A stretch of 13,430 bases of DNA, from positions 12,336 to 25,765 of the forward strand of contig DNMN01000002.1 in the NCBI GenBank assembly GCA_003489395.1, read 5' to 3'. This stretch comes from Candidatus Yonathbacteria bacterium. GTDB taxonomy: Bacteria > Patescibacteriota > Minisyncoccia > Phycocordibacterales > UBA1550. Shown in pieces: positions 13,008 to 13,430 of this stretch. The position numbers were made by a program, and so were the translations under genes. Each line of letters starts with the position of its first letter. Within the stretch, counting starts at the first letter, position 1. Under the pieces are notes generated by a model that was not told the DNA's origin, did not search any database, and saw only the letters and a list, made by a program, of their open reading frames with translations.

Positions 13008-13023
13008 TAATGGTATTGTACCA
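13008..13023 (-). promoter_or_regulatory. Promoter of the dehydrogenase operon, nearly leaderless
   Basis: On the minus strand GTGG-TACAAT (hexamer 13015-13020, TGG at 13021-13023) is an extended -10 identical over ten bases to the one at 1845-1854. The predicted start is about 13008, four bases before the ATG. The -35 region is poor (TGTGCC at 13038-13043), as tolerated with an extended -10. Confidence 0.5.
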
Positions 13024-13046
13024 CGTAGTTCCTCATGGGCACACCC

Positions 13047-13082
13047 TTGCGGGACTGCGAAAAGTTTGGTATAGTCAAAATA
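13047..13082 (+). promoter_or_regulatory. Promoter of the glycosyltransferase gene
   Basis: Plus strand: -35 TTGCGG (13047-13052), a 17-base spacer, and -10 TATAGT (13070-13075) preceded by TGG, an extended -10. Predicted start about 13082, giving a leader of about 35 bases. It lies back to back with the minus-strand promoter at 13008-13023; the -35 elements nearly meet. Confidence 0.55.
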
Positions 13083-13087
13083 TTAAC

Positions 13088-13106
13088 AGTCCGCCACACG
13101 CGGACT
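13088..13106 (+). promoter_or_regulatory. Leader hairpin before the glycosyltransferase
   Basis: AGTCCGC (13088-13094), loop CACAC (13095-13099), GCGGACT (13100-13106): a perfect seven-base-pair, GC-rich stem followed by TTTCTT (13106-13111). It sits between the predicted transcription start and the ATG at 13117. It resembles a short intrinsic terminator or attenuator, or a leader stabiliser. No gene ends upstream on this strand, so it is not an ordinary gene-end terminator. Confidence 0.6.
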
Positions 13107-13116
13107 TTCTTAAATA

Positions 13117-13430
13117 ATGATTGAGGTATTTTTCGACAGTATCCTTTATGTGTTCCTTTTTCTCACGCTATACCTTGAGATATTTTTTCTCATCACTTTT
13201 TTTGAGGAGCGCTTGAAACTCGCCGTAAAAAGCACGACTGACAAACTTTCGTACTACCCTTCCGTTACTATCATTGTCCCATGCTGGAACGAGGAAAAAA
13301 CAGTCTCAAAAACAGTCCATTCTATTCTTAAACTTAAATATCCAAAAAACAGACTGGAAATTTTTGTCGTGGACGACGGTTCTACCGACAATACATGGAA
13401 GGCCGTTCAGGAATTCGCTAACAATCCTCA
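13117..13430 (+). CDS. Membrane-associated family 2 glycosyltransferase, N-terminal part
   Basis: The open frame begins at ATG 13117 and runs off the window after 104 complete codons. Residues 8-29 form a transmembrane helix (ILYVFLFLTLYLEIFFLITFF), as in membrane-embedded polysaccharide synthases and dolichol-phosphate-mannose-like enzymes. The GT-A nucleotide-sugar fold then begins: PSVTIIVPCWNEEKTV (48-63) and VVDDGSTDNT (84-93), the first aspartates being UDP-sugar-binding residues in this family. It should build a cell-surface glycan, but the acceptor and the catalytic QxxRW-type region lie beyond the edge. It is transcribed divergently from all other genes, with its own promoter and leader hairpin. 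ATG is chosen as the first start after the hairpin; no Shine-Dalgarno sequence. Confidence 0.92.
   Translation, partial: MIEVFFDSILYVFLFLTLYLEIFFLITFFEERLKLAVKSTTDKLSYYPSVTIIVPCWNEEKTVSKTVHSILKLKYPKNRLEIFVVDDGSTDNTWKAVQEFANNP

Overview
The window looks like ordinary chromosome from a Candidate Phyla Radiation (Patescibacteria) bacterium, most likely of the Parcubacteria (Paceibacteria) type. This is an inference, not a marker-gene result. The grounds are: a split transketolase inside a compact sugar-phosphate operon; several short conserved proteins typical of that group (DUF5665, a holin-IV-like protein, a bacterial MYG1); standard stop codons with TGA ending one gene; spacers of a few bases; and no recognisable Shine-Dalgarno sequence before any gene. 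I see no rRNA, tRNA, CRISPR, IS element or prophage.

Layout, right to left. All genes are on the minus strand except the last. 13117-13430 (+) is the start of a family 2 glycosyltransferase cut by the window edge. A divergent promoter region (13005-13116) separates it from a minus-strand operon: 2-hydroxyacid dehydrogenase (12030-13004), holin-IV/DUF-like membrane protein, DedA-family membrane protein, and MYG1-type DHH phosphoesterase (10183-11073). A spacer carrying 7-base tandem repeats follows. Then come the ribosome-associated GTPase Obg (9116-10096) and an unrecognised protein with a GNAT-like C-terminal half (8393-9097). Next is a HicB/HicA toxin-antitoxin pair that runs directly into gatB (6320-8341), closed by a strong symmetrical terminator at 6288-6314. 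A carbon-metabolism operon follows: gap, rpiB, rpe, transketolase N and C subunits, and a DUF5665 protein (1898-6230). A second promoter (1838-1874) then drives a small membrane-anchored protein and a secreted glycine- and cysteine-rich repeat protein (26-1836).

How it fits together. gap, rpiB, rpe and the two transketolase subunits interconvert pentose phosphates, fructose-6-phosphate and glyceraldehyde-3-phosphate and feed triose into lower glycolysis. Transaldolase is not in the window. Obg and GatB serve ribosome assembly and tRNA-dependent amidation. The left end is cell-surface material.

Most notable signals: (i) a recurrent -10-like motif GGTAC(A/T)AT ending about 7-10 bases before start codons, implying leaderless or nearly leaderless mRNAs, together with a complete lack of Shine-Dalgarno sequences; (ii) 7-base tandem repeats in two intergenic spacers, in opposite orientation; (iii) a ribulose-phosphate epimerase whose two metal-binding histidines appear to be replaced; (iv) a HicB without a DNA-binding domain, placed in front of the essential gatB gene; (v) a secreted Cys-repeat protein with an unusual basic/aromatic C-terminus. 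I do not see a clear-cut new multi-gene defence or mobile system.
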